A DNA stretch of 64,000 nt from Lachnospiraceae bacterium (GTDB lineage: Bacteria > Bacillota > Clostridia > Lachnospirales > Lachnospiraceae). The notes under the pieces are model-generated. The model did not search any database. It saw nothing but the letters and a program-made list of their open reading frames with translations, and was not told where the DNA came from. The DNA is taken from the NCBI GenBank assembly GCA_017546025.1, contig JAFYYS010000003.1, positions 1 to 64,000 of the forward strand. Direction: 5' to 3'. Shown piece by piece: positions 63,023-64,000 of this stretch (position 1 is the stretch's first letter; each line of letters opens with the position of its first letter). Made by a program: the position numbers and the translations under genes.

Positions 63023-64000
63023 TTACTTATTATTTCCGTCCCACGGATCGTCCGATTCATCCGTCGTTTTTCTCTTATGCGTTGTCGCGCCGCTGCTTGA
63101 ACTGATGATGACCCGGTCCTCGTTCCAATCGCCGTATGAACCGGCCTGGTTCCGGGACCCGTCCTTTTTAAGCCGCACGATAAGCCAGACAAACAGTGCG
63201 CAGAACAAAAGCACGCCGCAGGCAATCAGAACTCCCTTGAGTACGGAATGATTCGAATTCTCTTTGCTCTTATTCTCATTCACATAAGGCGTCGGAGTCG
63301 AAACGGCTTCCTCAAAAGGCGTCGCCGTCAGCGCCTCACTCTGTGACGGTGTTACTGTTGCCGCCTCCTCAGTCGGTGCCTGGGTTACCGGAATGATTTC
63401 ATAATCCGGGAATACAATCGTTACCGGCCAATACATTGTTCTTCCTCTTGACACCGTTTTCTCAAAATACCTTCTTCTGGTCTCTTCGGTATAAGGAGTC
63501 CTGTGCGCGATGACCGCTCCGGTTTCCCGGTTTATTTCAATGTCCACAACGAAATCGTCATCAAAGTCAAATCCGTATATTCCCCCTCTGACACTGCTCA
63601 AACATCCCGAGGCTTGTTTTATTGCCTCTTCTATTTCCCCGAGATCATCCGGTTTCCATTGAAACTTCTCGTCGAAGTAAACGTAAAGAGGTTCCTGTGC
63701 CGCTGTGATAAATGTGATCGTGACATTTCGCGGCGGCATCAGAAAACTGATTTCGTCTTTGCGGGAATTGCCGGTATAACTGACAGAAGGGGCAAGGTTC
63801 GGAATTCCCGTGACCAGGATTTCTTTCAAATAAAACTGTGGGGGCATAGACAAAGAAGTTACCGTTACAAATTCACCGGGAATTGCTTCATCAGTCCTAC
63901 TGCTTCTTTCATTGTCCACCGTAATGGAATAAGGCTTCGAAGTACGATCCAAAACCGGGTATTCGCTTTTCGCATTATTTACAACTAACCGAATCGTTTC
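63023..64000 (-). CDS. Second surface protein paralogue, cut by the window end
   Basis: The frame stays open to base 64000, so the N-terminus lies outside. The visible 326 residues repeat the layout of the neighbour: beta modules (ETIRLVVNNAKSEYPVL matches GTVRIIVDNDKTSTPV), FLMPPRNVTITF, the PVTIVFPDYE segment, a Thr-rich stalk, a membrane helix (SVLKGVLIACGVLLFCALFVWLIV) and a tail with the shared YGDWNEDRVII / YNDWNKDRVTI motif. The pair arose by tandem duplication and then diverged. Confidence 0.8.
   Translation of the reverse strand, partial: ETIRLVVNNAKSEYPVLDRTSKPYSITVDNERSSRTDEAIPGEFVTVTSLSMPPQFYLKEILVTGIPNLAPSVSYTGNSRKDEISFLMPPRNVTITFITAAQEPLYVYFDEKFQWKPDDLGEIEEAIKQASGCLSSVRGGIYGFDFDDDFVVDIEINRETGAVIAHRTPYTEETRRRYFEKTVSRGRTMYWPVTIVFPDYEIIPVTQAPTEEAATVTPSQSEALTATPFEEAVSTPTPYVNENKSKENSNHSVLKGVLIACGVLLFCALFVWLIVRLKKDGSRNQAGSYGDWNEDRVIISSSSGATTHKRKTTDESDDPWDGNNK

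Overview
The window looks like a chromosomal segment of an anaerobic, fibre-degrading Clostridium-group bacterium, most likely an unnamed member of the Lachnospiraceae. The reasons are the complete S10-spc-alpha ribosomal cluster in Firmicute order, a zinc-type S14, a long L17, DUF4364 and DUF6171-like proteins, strong AGGAGG ribosome binding sites, consensus sigma-A promoters, and four arabinoxylan-degrading enzymes without signal peptides. This assignment is inferred from gene content and was not checked against a database.

Layout. 1-18.9 kb is accessory and metabolic. It holds a GH127 beta-L-arabinofuranosidase, a two-gene FtsX/ATPase ABC system, an AraC regulator, a FeoA-FeoB fusion with trmO, a GH10 xylanase/Nudix/sce7726/CE1 esterase operon, a YhaO-YhaN-like nuclease pair and a MATE exporter. 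19.0-20.8 kb holds a PD-(D/E)XK-like protein of unknown role. Next to it is a 52-53 bp tandem array of alternating inverted TATGACT/AGTCATA half-sites, which also brackets a 56-codon reading frame. 20.85-43.8 kb is the translation cluster, all on the minus strand: rpsJ through infA; a lipoprotein-VanZ pair inserted between infA and rpmJ; rpmJ-rpsM-rpsK-rpsD-rpoA-rplQ; ecfA(fused)-ecfT-truA; and rplM-rpsI. Structured leaders precede rpsJ and rpsM. 44.1-48.7 kb has an RlmI-like methyltransferase with a membrane-anchored partner, divergent from pspA-DUF4364-NfeD-SPFH, a membrane-maintenance cluster. 49.2-55.4 kb is the proteostasis operon tig-clpP-clpX-lon-engB. 55.5-64 kb has a very large PAS/GAF/GGDEF/EAL protein with all catalytic motifs degenerate, a DJ-1 protein, a small Cys-rich protein, a GH51 arabinofuranosidase, and two tandem paralogous surface proteins, the second cut by the window edge.

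How the genes fit together. GH127, GH10, CE1 and GH51 would together finish off imported, feruloylated arabinoxylan oligosaccharides inside the cell. Three of their upstream regions share AAACG-centred motifs (AAACGTT for GH10 and GH127, GCTTAAACG for GH10 and GH51), suggesting common control. The ECF module embedded in the ribosomal cluster powers vitamin uptake for many S components elsewhere in the genome.

The best candidate for something undescribed is the 19.9-20.8 kb array together with the neighbouring nuclease-like gene and the embedded small reading frame. Two structured ribosomal leaders, a second cluster of inverted GTACCA half-sites at 48.9-49.2 kb and the degenerate signalling protein also deserve a second look.
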